The notes: generated by a model not told the origin, from the letters alone. Counted from the first letter of the stretch, positions 7,207 to 15,824 are shown. The stretch: 64,000 nucleotides of DNA from Hungatella effluvii (GCF_003201875.1 NZ_QJKD01000011.1:124001-188000), one strand, 5' to 3'. Numbers and translations: made by a program.

Positions 7207-8256
7207 ATGAAGAAAAATAGAAGAATCCCGCGGAAGTTCTGCATCGGAACCGTGATTCTGGCTATGATTTTAACAGGGTGTGCCGGGCGGCAGATTCCCT
7301 CGGCGGAGCCGGAAACAGAGGGCGGGAAACTGAATGTGGTGACAACGCTGTTTCCTTACTACGATTTTACCAGGCAGATAGCCGGTGAACATATTAACCT
7401 GACCATGGTGGTTCCGGCGGGTATGGACAGCCATTCCTTCGAGCCGACGCCGGCGGACATGATCACGATTCAGAACGCCGATGTGCTGATCTGCAACGGC
7501 GGAGCCATGGAACACTGGCTGGAGCGGGTCCTATCGGCGGTCGATACCTCTCACATGGCCGTCATGACGGGGATGGATTACGTGGATACCGTTCAGGAGG
7601 AGATTGTGGAAGGCATGGAAGAGGAGGCGCATGGGCACGACCACGACCATAGCGTTGACCACGACCACAGCCACGATGACCTTTACAGCCATGAGCTGTA
7701 TGACGACGACGGCCATGGGGCAGAGATCGAATACGACGAACATATCTGGACCTCGCCTGTGAACGCCATGAAACTGGTGAAGGGCATCGAAGAGACCCTG
7801 GCTTTAGCAGATCCCGGGAACCGGGCGGCTTATGAAGCGAATGCAGAAAGCTATCTGTCGAAGCTTGAGAAGCTGGATCAGGAGTTTCGTGACGTGACAG
7901 CCAATGAAAAGAGGAACATGATAATCGTGGGGGATAAGTTCCCTTACCGTTATTTTGCGGACGAGTATGGCTTGCGCTACAGGGCCGCATTTTCCGGATG
8001 CAGTACGGATACGGAGCCAAGCGCCAAAACCATCGCTTACCTCATCGATAAGATGAAGACAGAACAGATTCCGGTCATCTACTATCCGGAGCTGACCAGC
8101 CACCGGGTGGCGGAGATCATCTCCGAGGAAACGGGCGCAGAACCGCTCTTACTGCATTCCTGTCACAATGTGACCAGGAGGGAATTTGACAGCGGCGTGA
8201 CCTACTTAGACTTAATGGAACAGAATGTGATTAATTTGAAAAAAGGACTGGAATAA
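7207..8256 (+). CDS. znuA: Zinc ABC transporter substrate-binding lipoprotein (ZnuA-like)
   Basis: A 349-residue cluster 9 metal-binding lipoprotein. A signal peptide ends in the lipobox LTGC, with Cys25 as the lipid attachment site. Metal ligands typical of ZnuA are visible: His in MDSHSFEPTP (residue 76), a long His/Asp-rich loop at residues 142-170 (HGHDHDHS, DHDHSHDD), and His in YDEHIWTSP (residue 179). The His-rich loop favours zinc over manganese. The ATPase gene starts immediately after its stop and the permease overlaps that, forming a complete importer. I see no clear Zur box in the 38 bases upstream. Confidence 0.92.
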   Translation: MKKNRRIPRKFCIGTVILAMILTGCAGRQIPSAEPETEGGKLNVVTTLFPYYDFTRQIAGEHINLTMVVPAGMDSHSFEPTPADMITIQNADVLICNGGAMEHWLERVLSAVDTSHMAVMTGMDYVDTVQEEIVEGMEEEAHGHDHDHSVDHDHSHDDLYSHELYDDDGHGAEIEYDEHIWTSPVNAMKLVKGIEETLALADPGNRAAYEANAESYLSKLEKLDQEFRDVTANEKRNMIIVGDKFPYRYFADEYGLRYRAAFSGCSTDTEPSAKTIAYLIDKMKTEQIPVIYYPELTSHRVAEIISEETGAEPLLLHSCHNVTRREFDSGVTYLDLMEQNVINLKKGLE

Positions 8257-8964
8257 ATGAATTCATTGATACAATGCAGCCATGCGGATTTCGGCTATGA
8301 AAACCAGGATGCCGTGGTGGACGTCACCATGGAGGTGAATCCCGGTGATTACGTCTGCATCGTCGGAGAGAACGGTTCCGGAAAGAGCACCCTGATGAAG
8401 GGAATGCTGGGACTCTTAAAGCCGACGAAGGGCACCATATCCGTGTCGGATGAACTGAAAAAGAGCGGGATCGGTTATCTCCCGCAGCAGACGGCGGCGC
8501 AGAAGGATTTCCCGGCTACGGTCGGGGAGGTCGTACTGTCCGGCTGTTTAAGCAGGCGCGGAAACAAGCCTTTCTATTCAGGAAAGGAAAAGGCGCTGGC
8601 GGAAAAGAACATGGAGCGGCTGGGAATCGCAGAACTGGCAGGTCAGTGCTACCGCGACTTATCGGGCGGGCAGCAGCAGCGGACCCTGATTGCCCGGGCC
8701 CTGTGCGCCACGGACAAGCTGCTGATCCTGGATGAGCCGATTACGGGCCTGGACCCTTCGGCAATCCTGGAATTTTACGAGATTATCCGAAAATTGAATC
8801 AAAAAGAGGGCGTGGCGATCTTAATGGTATCCCACGATATTGCAAATGTGGTGAAGCAGGCGAAAAAGATTCTTCATTTAAAGAGAGAGGTGCTGTTCTA
8901 CGGCACGACAGAGGAGTATTTGAAGAGCAGCGCGGGCCACATTTATCTGGGAGGTGAGCTTTGA
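8257..8964 (+). CDS. znuC: Zinc ABC transporter ATP-binding protein
   Basis: A 235-residue ATPase. Walker A is GENGSGKST (near residues 37-45), the ABC signature LSGGQQQR, Walker B LLILDEP and a switch His in VSHD. It powers the adjacent metal importer from the cytoplasmic face. It starts directly after the znuA stop and its stop overlaps the permease start by one base (TGATG), indicating translational coupling. Confidence 0.93.
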   Translation: MNSLIQCSHADFGYENQDAVVDVTMEVNPGDYVCIVGENGSGKSTLMKGMLGLLKPTKGTISVSDELKKSGIGYLPQQTAAQKDFPATVGEVVLSGCLSRRGNKPFYSGKEKALAEKNMERLGIAELAGQCYRDLSGGQQQRTLIARALCATDKLLILDEPITGLDPSAILEFYEIIRKLNQKEGVAILMVSHDIANVVKQAKKILHLKREVLFYGTTEEYLKSSAGHIYLGGEL

Positions 8965-9833
8965 TGGAAATGGTGAGAGAGATGCTTTCATACCCATTCC
9001 TCGTCAGGGCCTTAGTGGGCGGAATTCTCGTCTCGCTCTGCGCGTCCCTTCTGGGTGTGAGCCTTGTGTTAAAACGGTATTCCATGATTGGGGACGGTCT
9101 GTCCCACGTGTCCTTCGGCGCGCTCTCTATCGCGGTAGCGGCCGGATGGTCCCCCTTAAAGGTATCCATCCCCGTGGTGGTTCTGGCGGCGTTCTTCCTT
9201 TTAAGGATCACGGAGCACGGAAAGATCAAGAGTGACGCGGCCATCGCCATGATATCGGCGGCGGCCCTTGCCATCGGTATTATCGTCACCTCCATGACGA
9301 CCGGTATGACGACCGATGTGAGCAGCTACATGTTCGGAAGCATTCTGGCCATGAGCAGGACGGACGTCAGCTTAAGCGTGATCTTAAGCGTCGTGGTTCT
9401 GGGACTGTTTCTGATCTGTTACAATAAGATTTTTGCAGTGACCTTTGATGAGAATTTCGCCAGAGCCACGGGAGTAAACGTCTCGTGGTACAATGTGCTC
9501 ATTGCGATTCTGACGGCGATCACCATCGTCCTTGGAATGCGTATGATGGGAGCGATGCTGATTTCCAGCCTGATTATCTTTCCGGCGCTCACATCCATGC
9601 GGCTCTTTAAGAGCTTCCGCGGCGTGGTGCTGTCCTCCGGAGTGCTGGGCGTGGTGTGCTTCTGTATCGGAATGGTGATGTCCTACCGGTTCTCCACACC
9701 GGCAGGAGCCAGCGTCGTTGTCGTCAATCTGGCGGCATTTCTGCTCTTTACAGGGACAGAGTGGGCGCTCAAATTCCGAACCGGCGGAAAAAAGCCGGAA
9801 TTAAGTGAAAATACGGAAGCAGAAAGGCAGTAG
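8964..9833 (+). CDS. znuB: Zinc ABC transporter permease
   Basis: A 289-residue integral membrane protein of the ABC-3 family with about eight hydrophobic helices. Conserved stretches include GDGLSHVSFGALS and a cytoplasmic loop with FDENFARATGV that contacts the ATPase. The ATG at 8964 overlaps the znuC stop and has GGAGGT about eight bases upstream; a TTG one codon earlier is a weaker option. The gene's end overlaps a possible GTG start of the potassium channel gene, so zinc and potassium genes may share a transcript. Confidence 0.92.
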   Translation: MEMVREMLSYPFLVRALVGGILVSLCASLLGVSLVLKRYSMIGDGLSHVSFGALSIAVAAGWSPLKVSIPVVVLAAFFLLRITEHGKIKSDAAIAMISAAALAIGIIVTSMTTGMTTDVSSYMFGSILAMSRTDVSLSVILSVVVLGLFLICYNKIFAVTFDENFARATGVNVSWYNVLIAILTAITIVLGMRMMGAMLISSLIIFPALTSMRLFKSFRGVVLSSGVLGVVCFCIGMVMSYRFSTPAGASVVVVNLAAFLLFTGTEWALKFRTGGKKPELSENTEAERQ

Positions 9834-9840
9834 CAGCAAA

Positions 9841-11196
9841 ATGGATGAGAAAAAATTAATTCATGCCCGGCGCCATGTGAGCCAGACACAGTTTATTGCA
9901 TATGGATTTTTCTGCGTTATCATAACGGGAACACTTCTGCTCATGCTTCCCTTTGCCAGCCGCGACGGACAGTCGGAGCCATTTTTAAACTGTCTGTTTA
10001 CGGCCACCAGCGCGTCCTGCGTGACGGGCCTTGTGGTGGCTGATACCTGGAGCCAGTGGTCCTTATTTGGCCAGCTCGTCATTCTGACCATGATTCAGAT
10101 TGGCGGTCTGGGCTTTATCACGGTGGGCGTCTTCATTTCCATCGTTCTCCGCCGTAAGATCGGGCTGAAGGAGCGCGGACTCATGATGGAGAGCGTCAAT
10201 ACCCTGCAGATCGGCGGGGTGGTGCGCCTGGCGAAGAAGATTATCATCGGCACGTGTATCTTTGAGGGAACGGGGGCGGTGCTTCTGGCAATCCGCTTTA
10301 TCCCCCAGTTTGGTTTCTTCCGGGGACTGTTTTACGGTATTTTCCATTCTATATCGGCCTTCTGCAACGCGGGCTTCGACCTGATGGGAGGGCAGACACC
10401 GTACAGCTCTTTTGTGGCCTATTACGATGACTGGCTGGTGAACTTTGTCATCATGTCCCTGATCATTATCGGCGGTATCGGCTTTATTGTCTGGGATGAT
10501 TTAAGCCGCAACAAGCTGCATTTTCGAAAATATATGCTTCAGACGAAGATTGTACTCGTCACCACCGCGATCCTGGTCTTCGGCGGAGGACTGCTGTTTT
10601 ATCTGCTGGAGAGGAATCACCTTCTGGTGGGAATGAATACCAGCGGTAAGATCCTGACCTCCTTATTCAGCTCCGTGACGGCCAGAACGGCCGGCTTCAA
10701 CACGACGGACACGGCGGCCTTAACCGATGGAAGCAAGCTGCTGACCATCATCCTGATGTTCATCGGAGGAAGCCCTGGCTCCACTGCCGGCGGCATCAAG
10801 ACGACGACCCTGGTGGTCCTTCTCTTGTGCGTACATTCCAATATCAAGCAGACGTACGGGATCAATATCTTCGGCAGGAGGCTGGAGAACGACGCGGTCA
10901 AGCGTGCCGGAACGATTCTGACGATCAACCTTTTACTGGCAGTCACGGCGTCACTGGCCATCATGGCGATACAGCCTCTGGGATTTTCAGATATCCTGTT
11001 TGAGACGTTTTCCGCTATCGGTACCGTCGGAATGACTACGGGAATCACGAGAGCGCTGCATCCGGTATCGCGCTGCATCATCATTCTTCTGATGTACTGC
11101 GGCAGAATCGGAAGCCTTTCCTTTGCGCTGGCCTTTGTCCAGTCTAAGAGAAAGCCCCATGTACAGCAGCCTGCGGAGGCGATCAACATCGGGTAA
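9841..11196 (+). CDS. ktrB: TrkH/KtrB family potassium channel subunit
   Basis: A 451-residue membrane protein with four repeated M1-P-M2 units. Selectivity-filter-like segments are visible (TSASCVTGL, SAFCNAGFDL, TARTAGFNT, SAIGTVGMTTG), each with the filter glycine. KtrB proteins move K+ with Na+ under control of a KtrA ring. The ATG at 9841 lies eight bases after the znuB stop; an in-frame GTG at 9805 overlapping znuB would add 12 Lys-rich residues. Ribosome sites are weak for both, so translation may be coupled to znuB. The partner ktrA follows after a 250-base gap holding a structured-RNA-like insert. Confidence 0.9.
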   Translation: MDEKKLIHARRHVSQTQFIAYGFFCVIITGTLLLMLPFASRDGQSEPFLNCLFTATSASCVTGLVVADTWSQWSLFGQLVILTMIQIGGLGFITVGVFISIVLRRKIGLKERGLMMESVNTLQIGGVVRLAKKIIIGTCIFEGTGAVLLAIRFIPQFGFFRGLFYGIFHSISAFCNAGFDLMGGQTPYSSFVAYYDDWLVNFVIMSLIIIGGIGFIVWDDLSRNKLHFRKYMLQTKIVLVTTAILVFGGGLLFYLLERNHLLVGMNTSGKILTSLFSSVTARTAGFNTTDTAALTDGSKLLTIILMFIGGSPGSTAGGIKTTTLVVLLLCVHSNIKQTYGINIFGRRLENDAVKRAGTILTINLLLAVTASLAIMAIQPLGFSDILFETFSAIGTVGMTTGITRALHPVSRCIIILLMYCGRIGSLSFALAFVQSKRKPHVQQPAEAINIG

Positions 11197-11229
11197 GCCC
11201 GTAGCCGGTGCCTGGAAGTGAAGAGATCA

Positions 11230-11411
11230 TGTATTCAATTCGCCTCGGCGAATGGGTGCGAGCGCCTGCCATGCCCCGCATGACATCATACACTGGGGCG
11301 CTCTGCACATCCGCCGGAGGCTTCAACATTCAGAAGTGGATTGCACCACCACAGAATAAAGCTTGCTATAACCCACCACCTTAGAGGTGGGGGAACCTGC
11401 TTATGAATGTT
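11230..11411 (+). ncRNA. Candidate structured RNA (omega-RNA/HEARO-like) inserted between ktrB and ktrA
   Basis: Dense pairing is visible: hairpin ATTCGC-CTCG-GCGAAT (11238-11253); stem GTGCGAGCGCC (11256-11266) with GGCGCTCTGCAC (11297-11308), enclosing CATGC-CCC-GCATG (11270-11282); outer AACATTC/GAATGTT arms (11325-11331 and 11405-11411) enclosing CCCACC/GGTGGG (11372-11377 and 11386-11391). The folded size and terminal CCCACC-loop-GGTGGG hairpin resemble RNAs of IS200/IS605-type nucleases, but no tnpB or iscB gene is here. The family call is inference from appearance. Confidence 0.4.
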
Positions 11412-11446
11412 AAAATAATATGCTGCGAAGCAAAGGAGAATATCAT

Positions 11447-12100
11447 ATGAAATCAATTTTAATCATAGGAATGGGACGGTTTGGCCACCATCTCTGCGAG
11501 AATCTCGCCATGCTGGGAAATGACGTCATGGTGGTGGACCAGAAGGAAGAGGTGTTAGAGGACCTGCTTCCCATCGTGACCAGCGCCAAGATCGGAGACT
11601 GTACCAACGAGGCGGTCTTACGAAGCCTGGGAATCGCCAACTTCGACATCTGTTTCGTCTGTATCGGAACGAATTTCCAGAGCAGTCTGGAGATCACCAG
11701 CCTTGTAAAGGAGCTGGGCGGTCGCCGTGTCATCAGCAAGGCAAACCGCGACATTCACGCCAAGTTTCTTCTCAGAAACGGCGCGGATGAGGTCATCTAT
11801 CCGGACCGTGACATTGCAGAAAAGATGGCAGTCCGCTACAGCGCCAACCACGTATTTGACTACATTGAACTGACACAGGAATACTCCATCTACGAGATTC
11901 CGCCTCTTCCGGAATGGATCCACAAGACCATCCGTGAGGCCGATATCCGTAACCGTTACCACATCAGCGTCCTGGGCATCAAACGCGAAGGAAAAGCTCA
12001 GCTCATGCCCCCGGCCGACTATGTCATTCAGGCGCAGGAGCATCTGATGGTAATTGGAAAAAAGGTGGATATTGATAATATCCTGGAAAAGATGAAATGA
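11447..12100 (+). CDS. ktrA: TrkA/KtrA family potassium uptake regulatory subunit
   Basis: A 217-residue cytoplasmic RCK protein. The Rossmann RCK_N domain begins IIGMGRFGHHL (GxGxxG for NAD/ATP), with an acidic VVDQKEE strand end; the RCK_C domain covers about residues 135-217. It forms a ring gating KtrB. The ATG at 11447 follows AAAGGAG; the upstream in-frame ATG at 11420 would add nine residues without a better site. The separation from ktrB by the structured insert is unusual, since the two genes are commonly adjacent. Confidence 0.92.
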   Translation: MKSILIIGMGRFGHHLCENLAMLGNDVMVVDQKEEVLEDLLPIVTSAKIGDCTNEAVLRSLGIANFDICFVCIGTNFQSSLEITSLVKELGGRRVISKANRDIHAKFLLRNGADEVIYPDRDIAEKMAVRYSANHVFDYIELTQEYSIYEIPPLPEWIHKTIREADIRNRYHISVLGIKREGKAQLMPPADYVIQAQEHLMVIGKKVDIDNILEKMK

Positions 12101-12142
12101 TGTGCTCAAAGTTCGAGTAAATGATATCGCCGCCCCCGCACC

Positions 12143-12235
12143 ATGAATAATAAGGGAATTGTGGATGAATACAGGCGGCGTAAGCTGGCCTACGATGTGG
12201 TAAAACGGATTTACCACGCTTACGAAGATAAATGA
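12143..12235 (+). CDS. Possible 30-residue basic peptide
   Basis: An ATG-to-TGA frame encodes a charged, probably helical peptide (MNNKGIVDEYRRRKLAYDVV, then KRIYHAYEDK). The composition looks protein-like and it sits just before a strong terminator, but no ribosome site precedes it. It could be a genuine small protein or the degraded tail of a gene. No family is recognised. Confidence 0.25.
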   Translation: MNNKGIVDEYRRRKLAYDVVKRIYHAYEDK

Positions 12236-12244
12236 CAGGGAGAG

Positions 12245-12295
12245 CAGCAGGGGAAAACCATGTTTAGAAAACGCGGTTTTCCCCTGCTGTTTATT
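12245..12295 (+). terminator. Rho-independent terminator after ktrA
   Basis: Arms CAGCAGGGGAAAACC (12245-12259) and GGTTTTCCCCTGCTG (12275-12289) are perfectly complementary and followed by TTTATTT. It isolates the feo operon from upstream transcription. Confidence 0.85.
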
Positions 12296-12354
12296 TAAAA
12301 ACCTGTTCCTCTTTCCTTTAAAATTTCCCGCTTAGTTGGATTTATTTTCCTTAT

Positions 12355-12445
12355 TGAGAATTATTTTCAATAAAGTACTTGATTTTTTATTTGGATTAGC
12401 ATATACTAACTACTGTAAAGAAAATGAAATTGAGAATAATTTTCA
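12355..12445 (+). promoter_or_regulatory. feo promoter with two Fur boxes and a TTAG-N6-CTAA operator
   Basis: The promoter is TTGATT (12379-12384), a 17-base spacer and TATACT (12402-12407). A 7-1-7 Fur-type box, TGAGAATTATTTTCA, lies at 12355-12369 and another, TGAGAATAATTTTCA, at 12431-12445; both follow the TGAtAATnATTaTCA pattern. TTAGCATATACTAA (12396-12409) covers the -10 and is the reverse complement of the palindrome at the flavodoxin promoter. The layout suggests dual control by a Fur-family and a DtxR-family metal sensor, by inference. Confidence 0.75.
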
Positions 12446-12467
12446 AAATTAAGCAGAGGTGGTGAAT

Positions 12468-12680
12468 ATGATGCCTTTAACCATGGTAAGAACCGGCGAA
12501 GCACAGGTAATACGTAAAATCGGCGGGAACGAAGAGACGAAACGTTTTCTTGAGAATCTTGGTTTTGTAACGGGCGCAGTGGTCACCGTGGTATCGACGA
12601 TCAGCGGAAATATGATAGTCAATGTCAAGGATTCCAGAATCGCAGTGAATCAGGATATGGCAAAAAAAATTATGGTTTAG
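12468..12680 (+). CDS. feoA: FeoA family ferrous iron transport protein (first copy)
   Basis: A 70-residue SH3-fold FeoA protein, the usual size. It begins MMPLTMVRTGEAQVIRKIGG and has the RFLENLGF segment and a C-terminal VNVKDSRIAVNQDMAKKIMV. FeoA assists the FeoB Fe(II) channel at the cytoplasmic face. The ATG at 12468 follows AGAGGTGG by about five bases; GTG codons at 12459 and 12462 are in frame but overlap the ribosome site. It is first in an operon with a second FeoA and FeoB. Confidence 0.9.
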   Translation: MMPLTMVRTGEAQVIRKIGGNEETKRFLENLGFVTGAVVTVVSTISGNMIVNVKDSRIAVNQDMAKKIMV

Positions 12681-12695
12681 TAGGAGGAAAAGAGG

Positions 12696-12917
12696 ATGCA
12701 GACCTTGAAGGAAATTCCATGCGGCACGACCGTAACCGTGAAGAAGTTAAACGGAGAGGGCGCAGTCAAACGCCGGATTATGGATATGGGGATCACAAAA
12801 GGCTGTTCTGTATTTGTCAGGAAGGTGGCGCCGCTCGGGGACCCGGTGGAAGTAACGGTGCGAGGGTATGAACTTTCTTTGAGAAAACAGGATGCGGAAC
12901 TGATTGTGGTGGAGTAA
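12696..12917 (+). CDS. feoA: FeoA family ferrous iron transport protein (second copy)
   Basis: A 73-residue FeoA with the canonical RRIMDMGITKGCSV motif and the C-terminal GYELSLRKQDAELI strand that marks the family. It is clearly diverged from the first copy 15 bases upstream. Two FeoA paralogues before FeoB are frequent in Clostridia. The second copy keeps the classic motif better and may be the direct FeoB partner. AGGAGG lies nine bases before its ATG. Confidence 0.93.
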   Translation: MQTLKEIPCGTTVTVKKLNGEGAVKRRIMDMGITKGCSVFVRKVAPLGDPVEVTVRGYELSLRKQDAELIVVE

Positions 12918-12993
12918 AAGATCAGGGAAGGGCGGAAGCCCTATATTTTAAGAATGAGAGTTAGAGATGGCTAACTAAAGGAGGAACAAGAGT

Positions 12994-15150
12994 ATGGCAA
13001 TCCGTATTGCACTGGCAGGTAATCCGAACTGCGGAAAAACCACCATGTTTAATAACTTAACAGGCTCCAACCAGTATGTTGGAAACTGGCCTGGAGTTAC
13101 GGTTGAGAAGAAGGAAGGGAAACTGAAGGGAAAGAAAGACATCATTATCACCGACCTTCCGGGAATTTATTCCCTGTCACCGTATACACTGGAAGAGGTC
13201 GTAAGCCGTGACTATTTAATCAATGAGAGACCGGATGCGATTATTAACCTGGTGGACGCCACGAATCTGGAACGTAACTTATATTTGACGACACAGCTGC
13301 TGGAACTGGGTATTCCGGTTATCATCGCCCTGAACATGATGGATCTGGCGGTGAAGAGCGGCGATAAGATCGACGAGAAGAAGCTGGCGGCAGCGTTTGG
13401 CTGTGAAGTGGTTGCTACCTCCGCCTTAAAGGGTGAGGGACTGACTGAAGTGGTGGACCGTGCGGTTCGTCTGGCAAATGCCAGGACCATTCAGGTGCCG
13501 AAGCATGAGTTTTCCAGAGAGGTGGAAGGCTGGCTGGCTGATATCGCAGACCTCCTTCCCAATTCCGTTCCGGACCATCTGGCGCGCTGGTACAGCATCA
13601 AGCTGTTCGAGCAGGATGAGAAGGTCCTGGGTACGACCCCGCTTTCTGCCGATTCCTCGAAGCGCATCGTGGAAATCGTGAAGGAAGCCGAGAAGCAGAT
13701 GGATGACGATGCGGAGAGTATCATCACCAACGAGAGATACGAATACATATCGAAAATCATTACGGGCTGTTTAAAGAAGAACCGTAAGGGAATGACCGTT
13801 TCGGACAAGATTGACAGGATTGTAACGAACAGAATCCTGGCACTTCCGATCTTCGTGGCTGTGATGTTTGTGGTTTATTACGTTTCCGTCACATCACTGG
13901 GAACCATTGTTACAGACTTTACCAATGACACGCTGTTTGGCGCATGGATCCAGCCGGCTGTTCAGGGCTTAATGGAAACCGCAGGCGCTTCCGAATGGCT
14001 CGTTTCCCTAGTTGTGGATGGTATCATTGGAGGTCTGGCGGCTCCAATCGGATTCGCTCCTCAGATGGCGATTCTCTTCCTGTTCTTATCTGTCCTGGAA
14101 GACTGCGGATACATGGCGAGAGTTGCATTTATCATGGACCGTATTTTCCGCAGATTCGGATTATCGGGAAAGAGCTTTATCCCGCTGCTTATCTCTTCCG
14201 GATGCGGCGTTCCGGCCATCATGGCCACTAAAACCATTGAAGATGATAAAAACCGTCGTATGACCATTATGACATCGACCTTCGTTCCCTGCGGTGCAAA
14301 GCTTCCGGTTATCGCACTGGTAGCAGGTGCGATCATGGGTGGGGCCTGGTGGATGGCACCCAGCATGTATTTCATCGGAATTGCATCGGTTATCATATCC
14401 TGTATTATTTTAAAGAAAACGAAAATGTTTGCAGGTGATCCGTCGCCGTTCGTAATCGAACTTCCGCAGTATCACGTTCCGTCAGTGAAGACCGTGCTGC
14501 TTCACGTATGGGAGCGTGTATGGAGCTTCTTAAAGAAAGCGGGAACAATCCTGTTCCTATGCTGTATGGTGATGTGGTTCCTGGCTACGTTCGGCGTGGA
14601 AAATGGCGCCTTTGGCATGGTTGAGGATATGGAAGCTTCCTTCCTCGCGATCATCGGCACCTTCCTCGCTCCGATCTTTGCTCCTCTGGGCTTCGGCAGC
14701 TGGCAGGCGGTTGCATCCTCCCTTTCCGGATTCGTGGCAAAGGAAGGTATCGTCAGCACCATGGGTGTTCTTGCCAATATGGCGGAAGCGACGGAGACTG
14801 ATGCTGCTCTGTGGCAGTACGTTATGACTGATTTCTTCCATGGAAGCGCCCTTGCAGGATTTACCTTCTTAACCTTTAACTTACTGGATTCTCCGTGTCT
14901 GGCTGCAATCAGCACCATGGCGAAGGAGATGGGAAATAAGCGCTGGACCGCGTTTGCAGTTATCTTCCAGAATGTATTTGCTTATGCGGTATGCTTAATG
15001 ATCTATCAGCTGGGATCATTCGCCATGGGCGGTGGCTTCGGTATTGGGACAGCCGCTGCTGTTATTGTTCTTGCTGTAACTCTGTATCTGCTGTTCCGTC
15101 CGGCTCCGAAGGCTGACAAGAAGACAGGAGCCGTAGCGGCCAGAATTTAA
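12994..15150 (+). CDS. feoB: Ferrous iron transport protein B
   Basis: A 718-residue membrane GTPase for Fe(II) import. The N-terminal G domain has G1 GNPNCGKTT at residues 8-16, a switch segment VGNWPGVTVEKKEG, G3 DLPGIYSL, G4 NMMD and a G5-like SALKGEG. The membrane part holds two Gate motifs: around LISSGCGVPAIMATKTI and around a later Cys/Ser-rich helix near NLLDSPCLAAI. Length is typical for the short clostridial type. It follows two feoA genes behind an iron-type promoter. AAGGAGG lies upstream of the ATG. No frameshift is visible. Confidence 0.96.
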   Translation: MAIRIALAGNPNCGKTTMFNNLTGSNQYVGNWPGVTVEKKEGKLKGKKDIIITDLPGIYSLSPYTLEEVVSRDYLINERPDAIINLVDATNLERNLYLTTQLLELGIPVIIALNMMDLAVKSGDKIDEKKLAAAFGCEVVATSALKGEGLTEVVDRAVRLANARTIQVPKHEFSREVEGWLADIADLLPNSVPDHLARWYSIKLFEQDEKVLGTTPLSADSSKRIVEIVKEAEKQMDDDAESIITNERYEYISKIITGCLKKNRKGMTVSDKIDRIVTNRILALPIFVAVMFVVYYVSVTSLGTIVTDFTNDTLFGAWIQPAVQGLMETAGASEWLVSLVVDGIIGGLAAPIGFAPQMAILFLFLSVLEDCGYMARVAFIMDRIFRRFGLSGKSFIPLLISSGCGVPAIMATKTIEDDKNRRMTIMTSTFVPCGAKLPVIALVAGAIMGGAWWMAPSMYFIGIASVIISCIILKKTKMFAGDPSPFVIELPQYHVPSVKTVLLHVWERVWSFLKKAGTILFLCCMVMWFLATFGVENGAFGMVEDMEASFLAIIGTFLAPIFAPLGFGSWQAVASSLSGFVAKEGIVSTMGVLANMAEATETDAALWQYVMTDFFHGSALAGFTFLTFNLLDSPCLAAISTMAKEMGNKRWTAFAVIFQNVFAYAVCLMIYQLGSFAMGGGFGIGTAAAVIVLAVTLYLLFRPAPKADKKTGAVAARI

Positions 15151-15208
15151 GCAGATGAACAGCTTAATCGTAACAATTTAAGAGACTGAATAGAAAAGAG
15201 GGATACTT

Positions 15209-15397
15209 ATGGTAACTTGGATAGCTGCCAATGCGGCGACAATTATGATATCACTGATATTACTCGTATTGACGGGACTTGCGATCCGTTCCGTGTATAA
15301 GAACCGGGGAACCTGCAGCTGCGGAAGCAAGAGCGGCTGCGGAGGACAATGCAGTTGCTGCCATGGCTGTGCTCCAGGCCATAAGCCGCGCTCATAA
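15209..15397 (+). CDS. FeoB-associated Cys-rich membrane protein
   Basis: A 62-residue protein with one N-terminal transmembrane helix (about residues 8-26) followed by a short basic linker and a cytoplasmic cluster of seven cysteines (CSCGSKSGCGGQCSCCHGC). This is the FeoC-like small membrane protein seen after feoB in many Firmicutes. The cysteines may bind Fe or an Fe-S cluster to pass or sense iron; this role is inferred. It lies 58 bases after feoB and 16 bases before the Fur-like gene. Confidence 0.85.
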   Translation: MVTWIAANAATIMISLILLVLTGLAIRSVYKNRGTCSCGSKSGCGGQCSCCHGCAPGHKPRS

Positions 15398-15413
15398 CGG
15401 GGAGGTTGATAAA

Positions 15414-15689
15414 ATGAATCAGGCTGATATCCTCGAAGAGAAACGCGCCTATGTGATTCGGGAATTAAAGAGAAACGGATGCAGAATCACAAACCAGAGA
15501 CAGATTCTGATCGACGTGATTCTGCAGGACGAATGCTGCTGCTGTAAGGAAATGTATTATCAGGCACTGGAAAAGGACCCCACGATCGGAATGGCCACTG
15601 TTTACCGGATGGTGAAGACCCTGGAGGAGATCGGACTGATCCAGAGAAAGAACCTTTACCGGATAGACGGAGACAGCGCCAGCGCCTGA
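15414..15689 (+). CDS. Fur family regulator, shortened (DNA-binding part only)
   Basis: A 91-residue protein matching the Fur winged helix: KRNGCRITNQRQILIDVI, then a Cys-rich insertion DECCCCKEMYYQALEKD and the recognition helix region IGMATVYRMVKTLEEIGLI. Fur proteins are usually 130-160 residues; the metal-binding and dimerisation half is missing. The stop follows a GCGCC-A-GCGCC repeat. In the -1 frame after it a stretch reads GEELTVLNENN, which looks like coding sequence, so a frameshift may have cut the gene. A terminator follows within 60 bases. It is the obvious candidate for binding the Fur boxes of this operon, if it still works. Confidence 0.7.
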   Translation: MNQADILEEKRAYVIRELKRNGCRITNQRQILIDVILQDECCCCKEMYYQALEKDPTIGMATVYRMVKTLEEIGLIQRKNLYRIDGDSASA

Positions 15690-15742
15690 AGGGATCAAAA
15701 ACCCGGGCAGGAGAAGAGCTGACGGTGCTCAATGAGAATAAC

Positions 15743-15806
15743 AGGAACCGGCCGTGGTACCCGTGCAGACAGCTGCAGGGCGCCGCGGCCGGTTCCTTTG
15801 TATTTT
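15743..15806 (+). terminator. Terminator closing the feo operon
   Basis: Arms AGGAACCGGCC (15743-15753) and GGCCGGTTCCT (15787-15797) are perfectly complementary and followed by TTGTATTTT. The loop contains a smaller CAGCTGCAG palindrome. Confidence 0.8.
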
Positions 15807-15824
15807 GAAATATGGGCCGGGGTG

